This document shows, piece by piece, positions 6,673 to 12,838 of a DNA stretch of 20,639 nucleotides (positions are counted from its first letter, which is position 1; every line of letters starts with the position of its first letter). Under the pieces are notes generated by a model that was not told the origin of the DNA, ran no database searches, and was given only the letters and a program-made list of their open reading frames with translations. The translations under genes and the position numbers were made by a program. The DNA is from a virus, in IMG/VR virus record IMGVR_UViG_3300050821_007310, positions 1 through 20,639 of that record; one strand, written 5' to 3'.

Positions 6673-7326
6673 ATGCGTTCCAGTCCATTCGGCGGCTCGA
6701 TGCCGCGTGCAGTATTTGATGCAGCTACAGATGCCGGTGCAGCACCGCCAACCACAACGCAGACCCACGTCAAGGTCGATCTGCCACCGTCAAAATATGA
6801 CGAACCATTGGCCCCCGCGACGCAGACGTTCCCCCGCGAATATGTCGAGGAACTGCGCAACGAGAACAAGACCTGGCGCGGCAAGATGCAGTCCGAGCGC
6901 ACGGCGCGTGAGGCGGCGGAAGCCAGGATCACGGCGGCCGAGGCGATCGCTGCAAGGGCCAAGGAAGCTGCGGAAACCGAGGCCGGCACCAAGGTCAAGG
7001 ATGCCGAGACAAAGGCGAACGAGCGCATCATTCGCGCCGAACTAAAACTGGCGGCGAAACTCGCCGGCATGGTCGATCTCGACGGGCTGAAGCTCGCCGA
7101 TCTGTCAACGGTAAAATTGAAAGATGACGGCACGGTCGAAGGCGCCGACGAGTTGATGGCCAGTCTCAAAGAGAAAAAGCCTTACCTCTTTGGTACAGCC
7201 ACCACTGGTTCGAGCAACCCGACGCCTCCGCCCAAGCCGGATCCCGGCACTCCAAAGCACGCTCGGGACATGACGCCCGCAGAGCGCGAAGCGAAACTGA
7301 ACGAACTCAAGCGCCTGGGGCGCTGA
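6673..7326 (+). CDS. Capsid scaffolding-like protein, 217 aa
   Basis: Scaffolding proteins guide coat assembly and then leave the procapsid. This protein shows the usual build: a low-complexity N-terminus, a long charged helix or coiled coil (about 55-135, Ala/Glu/Lys/Arg-rich, such as ERTAREAAEARITAAEAIAA), a hydrophobic region (LAGMVDLDGLKLADL), a Pro-rich linker (PTPPPKPDPGTP) and the family-style end RDMTPAEREAKLNELKRLGR. It lies between portal and capsid as expected. The ATG at 6673 is used; the in-frame ATG at 6700, preceded by GGCGG, is an alternative. The last 20 bases overlap the end of a reverse gene. Confidence 0.75.
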   Translation: MRSSPFGGSMPRAVFDAATDAGAAPPTTTQTHVKVDLPPSKYDEPLAPATQTFPREYVEELRNENKTWRGKMQSERTAREAAEARITAAEAIAARAKEAAETEAGTKVKDAETKANERIIRAELKLAAKLAGMVDLDGLKLADLSTVKLKDDGTVEGADELMASLKEKKPYLFGTATTGSSNPTPPPKPDPGTPKHARDMTPAEREAKLNELKRLGR

Positions 7327-7600
7327 CCGTATATCTCTCGACGGCCTTTTGAAGTTGCTTAAAAGCCTCCATCCAGCCGACGGCGTCGTCGTGCATCAGC
7401 ATCTTGCACGCGCCGGAATCCAGTTCTCGCTGCATCGCTCTAAGGGCGTATCCAGCGGCCTCCGCTGAAATGACGCGGCCTGCTGAATAGCCGTCCGTGT
7501 TGCCCTTGTAAGGGCGGCAATCGACGATCGGATGGATGACGTCCGGCTCCCACTTTGGCTTTGGCGCATCGCCGAGAGAAACAGTTACATCGTAAGTCAT
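7307..7600 (-). CDS. Reverse-strand hypothetical protein, 97 aa
   Basis: A single reverse gene between scaffold and capsid. The start at ATG 7600-7598 is set by ATCAGGAG, 6 bases upstream; a longer version starting at 7714 (135 aa) is open but has no ribosome site. The N-terminal part is strand-like and Pro-rich (MTYDVTVSLGDAPKPKWEPD). The rest contains a Gly/Tyr turn (YKGNTDGYSAGR) and helices (SAEAAGYALRAMQREL, GWMEAFKQLQKAVERY), with two Cys. I do not recognise it. It shares its leader with the reverse operon at 5809-6570 and probably belongs to the same class of accessory gene. It overlaps the scaffold end by 20 bases. Confidence 0.7.
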   Translation of the reverse strand: MTYDVTVSLGDAPKPKWEPDVIHPIVDCRPYKGNTDGYSAGRVISAEAAGYALRAMQRELDSGACKMLMHDDAVGWMEAFKQLQKAVERYTVSAPGA

Positions 7601-7606
7601 ATCGCG

Positions 7607-7638
7607 CTCCTGATTGAGCACCAACTCTACCACGAATT
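7607..7638 (-). promoter_or_regulatory. Second reverse promoter-like element with the shared leader
   Basis: Reverse strand AATTCGTGGTAGAGTTGG followed by GCTCAATCAGGAG (7619-7607) lines up closely with the element before the 57-aa gene: AATT-(C)GTG, a TGG-extended -10-like TAGAGT (7629-7624) in place of TATGAT, then the identical 13-base leader. The -10 is poorer than its partner and no -35 is visible. Confidence 0.4.
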
Positions 7639-7752
7639 GCGCTGAAGCGCACCACGTTTTCACCCAATCCCCCACATCGCGCAACAGCGCAATCGCATCT
7701 GCCCACCGCGCCATGACGGCGATGGGGCTTCCAACGCAAAGGAACCCCCATC

Positions 7753-9078
7753 ATGGGAATCCAGAACTTCCCGGCTGCATTGCAGCCCATCATCCAGATC
7801 GGTTTCCTCGAGACCGAATTCCAGAAATTCCTGCAGTCCGTTCTTGGCTACCGTCAGGCGGCCATGCGCGAGACCTTTCGCGTCAACATCGGTGAAACGC
7901 TGACCAAGACTCGTCCTGGTCTGAAAGCGCCGACCACCACGCCGCTGGTCACCTCGAGCAATACCAACCTCGACAACGGCCTGTCGCCGACCACGTTCAC
8001 GATCGAACAATACAAACTGACGCTCGCCATGTACGGCGATTCGATCGACCTCAACATGGTCACCAACAAGGTCGGCATTGTCGACCAATTCATGCACAAC
8101 GTGCGGGTCAACGCCATCCAGGCGGCACAATCGCTAGACCGCATCGCGCGCAACCGGTTGTTTGCCGCCTACATGGGCTATAACACCCGCGTCCGCACCA
8201 CGCTCGGTGCGCCGGCGGCGACCATCAACGTCGACGACGTCACCGGCTTCGGCACGGTGCTGGTCAACGGCGTTCCGACGGCAGTATCGGCCACCAATCC
8301 GCTCGCGGTCACGGTGGGCTTGAACGTCTACAGCCTCACCTCGGTCGCGGTCGACGCTTCCAACGTCTCGACGGCGTTCAACGGCATCTCTGGCACGCTG
8401 ACGTTTGCGACCAACGTGACGGTTGCCGACGGCACCGCCGGTAATGCTGTGGTGGCCTCTACCGCCCCGACCATCTTGCGTCCCGGTGGCACCGCTGCAT
8501 CGACCACGGCCTCGATCGCCGCGACCAACCTGTTCAATATGTCGATCGCGCTCGACGCGGTGGCGTATCTGCGGCGCAACGCGGTGCCTGCGATCAACGG
8601 ATACTACAACTGCCATCTTGACCCGGTCAGCGCGCGGCAACTGTTCGCCGATCCTGACTTCAAGCAGCTGTTCCAGGGCCAGAGCGCGGCGCAAGAGTTC
8701 CGCATGGGCAAGGTGATTGAACTGCTCGATTTGCGGTTCGTGCCCACCACCGAAGCTCCGGTGCAGGCGCACCCGACGCTTGCCGGCGTCACCGTCCGCC
8801 GCCCGCTTGTAGTCGGCGAGGGCGCGTTGATCGAAGGCGATTATGAAGGTATGGCCGACCTTAACGTCGCGCCCGCCGATAGCATCATCGACGTGGTCGA
8901 CGGCGTGGTGCAGGTCACCCGCGAACCGCTCGATCGTCTGCAGCAGATCATCGCGCAATCGTGGTATTGGATCGGGGACTTCGTCGCCCCGACTGATTTC
9001 ACGGTCAACGCTTCGATCGTTCCGACCGCCAGCAACGCCTACGCCAAGCGCGGCGTTGTCATCGAGCACGCAGGCTAA
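7753..9078 (+). CDS. Major capsid protein, HK97-fold (N4 gp56 / P22 coat-like)
   Basis: This builds the icosahedral shell. Its 441 aa begin MGIQNFPAALQPIIQIGFLE, a start seen in N4gp56/P22-type coat proteins; the N-arm and E-loop region follow (about 40-100), then the spine helix (IVDQFMHNVRVNAIQAAQSL, 109-128). Residues about 147-245 are a Thr/Val/Ala-rich beta insertion, and the axial domain returns with LDPVSARQLFADPDFKQLFQ (289-308) and the strand set ending VIEHAG. AAAGGA gives a strong ribosome site. A strong terminator follows the stop. Position after portal and scaffold and the high-expression signals support the call; the exact subfamily is inferred. Confidence 0.85.
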   Translation: MGIQNFPAALQPIIQIGFLETEFQKFLQSVLGYRQAAMRETFRVNIGETLTKTRPGLKAPTTTPLVTSSNTNLDNGLSPTTFTIEQYKLTLAMYGDSIDLNMVTNKVGIVDQFMHNVRVNAIQAAQSLDRIARNRLFAAYMGYNTRVRTTLGAPAATINVDDVTGFGTVLVNGVPTAVSATNPLAVTVGLNVYSLTSVAVDASNVSTAFNGISGTLTFATNVTVADGTAGNAVVASTAPTILRPGGTAASTTASIAATNLFNMSIALDAVAYLRRNAVPAINGYYNCHLDPVSARQLFADPDFKQLFQGQSAAQEFRMGKVIELLDLRFVPTTEAPVQAHPTLAGVTVRRPLVVGEGALIEGDYEGMADLNVAPADSIIDVVDGVVQVTREPLDRLQQIIAQSWYWIGDFVAPTDFTVNASIVPTASNAYAKRGVVIEHAG

Positions 9079-9085
9079 TTCAACT

Positions 9086-9119
9086 GGCGCATCCTAAACG
9101 GGTGCGCCCTTTTTCTTTT
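9086..9119 (+). terminator. Intrinsic terminator after the capsid gene
   Basis: GGCGCATCC (9086-9094) pairs with GGGTGCGCC (9100-9108), 9 base pairs with one G-T wobble and a 5-base loop TAAAC, followed by CTTTTTCTTTT. It starts 8 bases past the capsid stop and would end the abundant capsid message. The next start is 23 bases beyond. Confidence 0.8.
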
Positions 9120-9142
9120 GACCCCAATTCGGAGATACCTCA

Positions 9143-9484
9143 ATGGATGACTCATTTGCCAACGGCCTCGTGGCCAAGGCCGGCGGCGCCCAGTTAGGCG
9201 CAACCACGATCGGCCTCGTTTCCGGTTCCGGCGGCGCGACCATGAATCGCTTCACTACGGTCGCCACGGGTGGTGACAGCGCGATTTTGCCGGCCGCATC
9301 GCCGGGCCTTCGTTACTATGTTGAGAATGCCACCGCCAACTCGATGAACATATTCCCGCAGAACAACGGCGACATCATCAACGCACTGGTTATCAATACC
9401 GCTTTCGCGCTTGCCGCGGGCAAGACTGCCTGGTTCATCTGCGTCGGACAGGGCTTTTGGAAAACCCATCCGCTCGTGCCATAA
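9143..9484 (+). CDS. Probable capsid decoration protein, copy 1, 113 aa
   Basis: A small Gly/Ala/Thr-rich beta protein with no membrane or catalytic signature. Segments GLVAKAGGAQLGATTI, RFTTVATGGDSAILPAASPG and ALAAGKTAWFICVGQGFWKT match the next gene closely, so the two are paralogues. Small beta-rich proteins just after the coat gene are usually head decoration or stabilisation proteins; this is an inference from place and composition. GGAG 8 bases upstream is a good ribosome site. It lies between two strong terminators, so it may have its own output level. Confidence 0.65.
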   Translation: MDDSFANGLVAKAGGAQLGATTIGLVSGSGGATMNRFTTVATGGDSAILPAASPGLRYYVENATANSMNIFPQNNGDIINALVINTAFALAAGKTAWFICVGQGFWKTHPLVP

Positions 9485-9490
9485 ATCACT

Positions 9491-9516
9491 AGCCGCCTTC
9501 GGGCGGCTTTTTCTTT
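9491..9516 (+). terminator. Strong intrinsic terminator between the paralogues
   Basis: AGCCGCC (9491-9497) pairs perfectly with GGCGGCT (9502-9508) around the very stable TTCG tetraloop, followed by TTTTCTTT. It begins 6 bases after the stop of copy 1 and lies 30 bases before the start of copy 2. Confidence 0.85.
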
Positions 9517-9546
9517 CATCTAATATAACCCAAGGAGCGCCCCGAT

Positions 9547-9951
9547 ATGGCTGGCGAAACCCCCATTACGCCAAACTACCTTGGCGAGACCGTGATCGAA
9601 AAGAATATCACCATCACCAACCAATTATTCCAATCGACGCAAGAGGGCTTGACGGCCAAGGCCGGTGGCGGGCAGGCCGGTGCTACGCCGATCACAAGCA
9701 TGTGTGCCCGGTTTACCACCGTTGCGACCACGCTGGATTCGGCCATTCTTCCGACCGCCGTCCCAGGTCTGGAAATCACCGTGATCAACGGCACCCCCGC
9801 CGCCAATGCAACAAGCCTCAACGTCTTTCCGGATGTTGGAAGCTCGATCAATGCCACGGCTGCCAATACGGCGCTTGCAGTGCCGAGTGCTAAAACGGCG
9901 ATCTTCTTCACCACCGTTGCCGGCACTTGGCACTCGATCCTGAGCGCATAA
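9547..9951 (+). CDS. Probable capsid decoration protein, copy 2, 134 aa
   Basis: Paralogue of the preceding gene, with a longer N-terminal arm (MAGETPITPNYLGETVIEKN, about 35 residues more). The shared core includes GLTAKAGGGQAGATPI, RFTTVATTLDSAILPTAVPG and SAKTAIFFTTVAGTWHSI. A likely trimeric or beta-sandwich head protein; binding to the capsid is inferred. AAGGAG 9 bases ahead is a near-perfect ribosome site. The stop TAA overlaps the next ATG by one base, so the following small gene is coupled. Confidence 0.65.
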   Translation: MAGETPITPNYLGETVIEKNITITNQLFQSTQEGLTAKAGGGQAGATPITSMCARFTTVATTLDSAILPTAVPGLEITVINGTPAANATSLNVFPDVGSSINATAANTALAVPSAKTAIFFTTVAGTWHSILSA

Positions 9952-10187
9952 TGGCGGATGAAATGAAACGCGGGCCGGGAAGGCCACCAAAGCCGTTTAC
10001 GGTGGTGAAATCGGAAGAACCGGTGAAAGCCGCGCCCGCTGCGTTGCCAGCCTCGGTCACGCTGGAACATCCCTATGCGTATTACGCCGGCGACGGCCTG
10101 ATGCGGGCGTGGCCGGCGGGGCTGGTCGTCACGGATCCCGTCGACATTGCCGATCTGATTGCCCGCGGGGCCCCGCTGAAAGGCTGA
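9951..10187 (+). CDS. Small protein with AT-hook-like start, 78 aa
   Basis: The ATG at 9951 overlaps the previous stop (TAATG) and is preferred to a TTG at 9927 inside the upstream gene. The N-terminus MKRGPGRPPKP contains the GRP core of an AT-hook DNA-binding motif; an Ala/Pro linker follows, then a compact domain (EHPYAYYAGDGLMRAWPAG, DIADLIARGAPLKG). Similar small proteins are found next to phage head genes, where such Gly-Arg-Pro starts are common without proven DNA binding. Function not assigned. Confidence 0.65.
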   Translation: MADEMKRGPGRPPKPFTVVKSEEPVKAAPAALPASVTLEHPYAYYAGDGLMRAWPAGLVVTDPVDIADLIARGAPLKG

Positions 10188-10191
10188 ACCA

Positions 10192-10581
10192 ATGCGCTTG
10201 TCCATCAAAGCCGCGATATTGATTGCCGCGGCGCTACTCCCGTCTTGTGCGGCGTTTGGAGCCGCCATTCAGGCGTTCAAGCCCGGCGGCCAGACCGTGG
10301 TGGTTTCGGCCACCACGACCGCGGCCAGCGTCGCGCTCAATGGTGCTGGAGGCTCGCTGCTGGTGTTCAACGCCTGCACGGTTGAGGCTCGAGTCGATTT
10401 CACCGGCGCCACCGCTACCACGCCCGCGGTCGGCGTTCCCGGCAGCCTCGGCGTTCCCGCGGCAACGTTGGTGGTGCTGGAAATGGGCACCGGCGCCCCG
10501 ATCACGTCCGTCTCGGTCAAGGTCGATTCCGGCTCGGCCTGCAACGTCGAGATCACCCGCGGTGAAGGCATGGCGCATTAA
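10192..10581 (+). CDS. Exported or lipoprotein-type beta protein, 129 aa
   Basis: The first residues form a signal peptide: basic MRLSIK, a hydrophobic core AAILIAAALLP, then SCAAFGA. LPSC resembles a lipobox (Leu -3, Ser -1, Cys +1) although Pro at -2 is unusual; cleavage after FGA is the alternative. The mature part is Thr/Val/Ala-rich with alternating strands (TVVVSATTTAASVAL, SLLVFNACTVEARVDF, ATLVVLEMGTG) and an end like SVSVKVDSGSACNVEITRGE. It looks like a beta-sandwich. It follows the 78-aa gene by 4 bases within the head operon. It could be a cell-surface protein, such as an exclusion factor, or a virion protein with a hydrophobic start. Confidence 0.65.
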   Translation: MRLSIKAAILIAAALLPSCAAFGAAIQAFKPGGQTVVVSATTTAASVALNGAGGSLLVFNACTVEARVDFTGATATTPAVGVPGSLGVPAATLVVLEMGTGAPITSVSVKVDSGSACNVEITRGEGMAH

Positions 10582-10681
10582 ATTCGGATTCCTCGCCCGG
10601 TATTTCTTGGCCCGTCATCCTACTAGAGCGGGGCCGTACTATCGGACTTTCACCGAAATACCCGCTCAAACCGTGTCTCAT
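10553..10681 (-). CDS. Possible leaderless reverse ORF, 42 aa
   Basis: The reverse strand reads ATG (10681-10679) to TGA (10555-10553): MRHGLSGYFGESPIVRPRSS, then an acidic tail. There is no ribosome site, but the ATG lies 6 bases after the extended -10 TATGAT copied from the reverse operon promoter, the layout of a leaderless message. Its end overlaps the forward gene by 29 bases, like the other reverse genes. The composition is not strongly protein-like, so the transcript could instead be a small RNA. Confidence 0.25.
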   Translation of the reverse strand: MRHGLSGYFGESPIVRPRSSRMTGQEIPGEESEFNAPCLHRG

Positions 10682-10722
10682 TCTGCAATCATAGCACAAC
10701 CGAGGCGGGAAGTGAAATAGCC
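10582..10722. other. Intergenic region with nested inverted repeats
   Basis: A 141-base gap in a tightly packed operon. It holds GGTATTTC (10599-10606) with GAAATACC (10655-10662), an exact 8-base inverted repeat, and inside it GGCCC (10609-10613) with GGGCC (10631-10635). No T-run follows, so it is not a typical terminator. It could be a structured leader of the next gene or part of a reverse transcript from the 10687-10699 element. Confidence 0.3.
10687..10699 (-). promoter_or_regulatory. Third copy of the reverse extended -10 element
   Basis: TTGTGCTATGATT on the reverse strand, identical over 13 bases to the element before the reverse operon (6593-6605). Here it points at the small ORF 10681-10553 and the antisense of the signal-peptide gene. 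Confidence 0.4.
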
Positions 10723-10899
10723 ATGAAGATCGTCGCCTACGTCATCCAGTGCGGCATGTCGCTGATAGGTCCATTTGCCAGCGCTGACGAGGCCGCCCGT
10801 GCGTTGAATGTGATTGCCAGGGCCGACGGCACGCTGTCGATCCGGCCCGTGGAAGAGGCCCCTGTTGTTCCTACGCGCTATAAGAAGGGCGAGAGCTAA
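10723..10899 (+). CDS. Small hypothetical protein, 58 aa
   Basis: ATG at 10723, preceded by GCGGGAAG, to TAA at 10897-10899. The sequence reads MKIVAYVIQCGMSLIGPFAS, a helix (DEAARALNVIARADG), a strand (TLSIRPVEE), then a Pro and Lys-rich tail ending KKGES. It has the beta-alpha-beta feel of a small folded domain. It lies 3 bases before the connector-like gene, so it is almost surely co-translated. No family is recognised. Confidence 0.6.
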   Translation: MKIVAYVIQCGMSLIGPFASADEAARALNVIARADGTLSIRPVEEAPVVPTRYKKGES

Positions 10900-10902
10900 C
10901 CC

Positions 10903-11289
10903 ATGGCATTCGCCGACAACGAGAAGACCGATATTCGCCGGTTCTGCGGCTATGAGGCCTATGGCACCGGTCCCGGCGGCTTTTCGTCCTGGCGGTTCTT
11001 TCAGGCCTGGGGCCTGTTGGAATTCCGGCTCAGTAACCTGACGCCACAGGAAGAGGCGGTGGTCCGCACCGTCTATCTCTCAAACCTGTCTGATCTGGAA
11101 TCGGATATCGTCGGCGTTAGGACCAATCTCGACACCGACGTAGCGGCGGTCTGGACCCACAACAAGCAAGAACTGAAAGACCGCGTTGATCTATATAATT
11201 ACTGGCGGCGCGAGCTGTGCCATTTCCTTGGCGTTCCTCCCGGCGATGGCGTCAAGGGCACCAGCAACACCGTCCGCGTGGTGGTCTGA
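10903..11289 (+). CDS. Head-tail connector-like protein, 128 aa
   Basis: A mostly helical protein opening ADNEKTDIRRFCGYEAYGTG, with repeated aromatic residues (FSSWRFFQAWGLLEF), a central helix (TPQEEAVVRTVYLSNLSDLE), a long Asp/Val helix (VGVRTNLDTDVAAVWTHN) and the end ELCHFLGVPPGDG. Its size, helical character and place after the capsid genes fit an adaptor that sits under the portal. The call is inferred from context; no diagnostic motif is seen. It ends 7 bases before the tRNA-like gene. Confidence 0.5.
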   Translation: MAFADNEKTDIRRFCGYEAYGTGPGGFSSWRFFQAWGLLEFRLSNLTPQEEAVVRTVYLSNLSDLESDIVGVRTNLDTDVAAVWTHNKQELKDRVDLYNYWRRELCHFLGVPPGDGVKGTSNTVRVVV

Positions 11290-11296
11290 TTTGTTC

Positions 11297-11371
11297 GCGG
11301 CGTTAGCTCAATGGCAGAGCTATAGTCTTCCAAACTAACGACGACGGGTTCGATTCCCTCACGCCGCTCCA
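11297..11371 (+). tRNA. tRNA-Gly(TCC), divergent
   Basis: A cloverleaf can be drawn: acceptor GCGGCGT (11297-11303) pairs fully with ACGCCGC (11361-11367), the D stem is GCTC/GAGC with loop AATGGCA, the anticodon loop CTTCCAA (11327-11333) has anticodon TCC, the T loop is TTCGATT (11349-11355), the discriminator base is T and CCA is encoded. Weak points: the T stem has only three Watson-Crick pairs of five (ACGGG/CCCTC) and the first anticodon pair is A-A. It would read GGA codons. It stands between connector and neck genes and may be functional but divergent, or decaying. Confidence 0.8.
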
Positions 11372-11388
11372 ATTATGGTGATCTGATC

Positions 11389-11508
11389 ATGGCCACGCTC
11401 TATTTTTATGTGCGCCTGATCGATCTTTACCGGACCTATCGCGGCCTCGGCTACGGCCGGCGCATTGCGTTTTCCTTCGCGCTGGAATTTGCCAGAGCGA
11501 GGCGATGA
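11389..11508 (+). CDS. Small basic aromatic protein, 39 aa
   Basis: ATG at 11389 to TGA at 11506-11508. The protein is MATLYFYVRLIDLYRTYRGL then GYGRRIAFSFALEFARARR: strongly basic, rich in Tyr and Phe, with two amphipathic helices and no acidic stretch. It could lie on a membrane or bind nucleic acid. It is one base from the next gene's start, so it is probably coupled. It has no close Shine-Dalgarno sequence. Unknown function. Confidence 0.45.
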   Translation: MATLYFYVRLIDLYRTYRGLGYGRRIAFSFALEFARARR

Positions 11509-11509
11509 G

Positions 11510-12172
11510 ATGGACGCGGCCACGCTTCAACAGCGGATCTATAAAGGATATAGACTCGCGGCCCAGCGCATCGGCTATCCCTTCACCCTCTATCGCCCGC
11601 AATCGGTCAACAATCCGATAATCCAAACCAATATCGTCGGCGCCCCGCTGAATGCCTCGTTCACGACTGGGCAGGGCTTCAATTATAACAAATGGGGCAA
11701 GCACGAGGACGTGCTATGGTCGGTTCTGGTCGACGGTACACAAACCAAGGTCGGCGATTATCTGGTCTCCACCGCCCGCAACCAGACCTATTTCATCGCC
11801 GCCCAACAGGACGAGTTACCGATCCTAAGCGTGCTATGTAGCCACGTCTTGAGCGTATCCCGCGCCGCGGCTCCGGCCGTTCTCGGCACTAATACCTACA
11901 GTGGCGCAACGCTGGCCGGACAGACGCCGGTGATGACCTCATGGCCGGGATCTCTGGTCATGCAGAGACATGCCGCCTATCCTGATGCGCAATTGCCGAT
12001 GGACGTGTCGGCACCGGCGTTCGTGATCCTGCTCCCACACTTTTCCGGCGCCGACATTCGCACCAGCGACATCATCACCGACGATAATAATCCGAACCGC
12101 CGCTACACCGTGGCCGGCACCGAACTGACGTCGCTCGGATGGCGCATCGCGGCCCGCATCGCGGTGTCCTGA
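11510..12172 (+). CDS. Probable neck / head-closure or virion structural protein, 220 aa
   Basis: The start is ATG 11510 (AGG about 6 bases upstream) rather than the in-frame ATG at 11465, which lies inside the 39-aa gene. The N-terminus is helical (ATLQQRIYKGYRLAAQRIG), followed by PFTLYRPQS and a beta-rich body (DVLWSVLVDGTQTKVGDYLV, TYFIAAQQDELPILSVLC), and a C-terminal domain ending RRYTVAGTELTSLGWRIAAR. Proteins of this layout follow connectors in many phages and may act as stopper or neck parts. That role is inferred from place. The stop overlaps the next ATG by one base. Confidence 0.5.
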   Translation: MDAATLQQRIYKGYRLAAQRIGYPFTLYRPQSVNNPIIQTNIVGAPLNASFTTGQGFNYNKWGKHEDVLWSVLVDGTQTKVGDYLVSTARNQTYFIAAQQDELPILSVLCSHVLSVSRAAAPAVLGTNTYSGATLAGQTPVMTSWPGSLVMQRHAAYPDAQLPMDVSAPAFVILLPHFSGADIRTSDIITDDNNPNRRYTVAGTELTSLGWRIAARIAVS

Positions 12173-12834
12173 TGTGGGCGATTCCATTTCGCAACCAATT
12201 CTATAGCACGACCTTTTCAACCGCGCCGGAAAATCCGATTTCCGAGGGCAATATCTGGCATCACGCCAACTTTGGTAATGCCCTGATCCAAACGGTCACC
12301 ACACCAAATCGCGCGGTCGGGACCCAGTCTGGGTCGGGCGGCTTTAACGACAGCTTCGCCTGGCTTTCCAGATTCCCGCCTAACGTATCGGTGCAGGCCA
12401 CGGTCTACAAAGACCCAACGATTGATACCGTCAATGGCGCGCATGAAATTGAATTGCATTTGCGCATGATCGACACCTCGACTCAAAATCGAGGTTATGA
12501 GTGCAACTGGTCTTCCGGCGGATTTTATTCGCAGATCGTTCGCTGGGACCCGACCAGTTTTACTTTTCTTGCCGGTCAGTTTAACAGCTCCTTCACCGCT
12601 CCCTCAACGGGAGACATCGTCCGCGCTGACATCGTTGGCGGCACAATCACGACCTTCATTATGTATTTAGGCAGCGGCGTCTGGACCCAACTTCAACAAG
12701 CCACCGACAACACCTATGCCGACGGGCAACCCGGCATCGGCATGTGGCTTAATACAACGGCTGGAGGCTTGGCTGCGGGACAAAATAAATATGGCTTCAC
12801 GAACTTTTCCGTGACGGCTCTATACAACGGCTAA
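12172..12834 (+). CDS. Beta-jelly-roll type virion protein (fibre or receptor binding), 220 aa
   Basis: The ATG at 12172 overlaps the preceding stop (TGATG); an upstream ATG at 12139 would add 11 residues inside the previous gene. The sequence is Ser/Thr/Asn/Gly and aromatic-rich with regular strands (HEIELHLRMIDTST, NRGYECNWSSGGFYSQIVRW, DIVRADIVGGTITTFIMYLG), ending GFTNFSVTALYNG. This resembles concanavalin-like or carbohydrate-binding jelly rolls, so sugar binding is likely but not shown. It is the first of four beta-rich coupled genes leading to the tailspike. Confidence 0.6.
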   Translation: MWAIPFRNQFYSTTFSTAPENPISEGNIWHHANFGNALIQTVTTPNRAVGTQSGSGGFNDSFAWLSRFPPNVSVQATVYKDPTIDTVNGAHEIELHLRMIDTSTQNRGYECNWSSGGFYSQIVRWDPTSFTFLAGQFNSSFTAPSTGDIVRADIVGGTITTFIMYLGSGVWTQLQQATDNTYADGQPGIGMWLNTTAGGLAAGQNKYGFTNFSVTALYNG

Positions 12835-12838
12835 GTAA

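Noticed and set aside
8134-9069. 311-aa open frame on the reverse strand inside the capsid gene
   Set aside because: It is the antisense of a well-supported capsid gene, rich in Asp, Arg, Gly and His as expected from a GC-rich shadow frame, with no ribosome site or gap for it.
10223-10720. 165-aa forward frame over the signal-peptide gene and the following gap
   Set aside because: Arg/Pro/Ser-rich frame-shifted shadow of the 129-aa gene; only its tail lies in the intergenic region and it has no start signal.
11297-11371. The tRNA as a phage attachment site
   Set aside because: It lies inside the late operon with virion genes on both sides and no integrase nearby, so it is not a prophage boundary.
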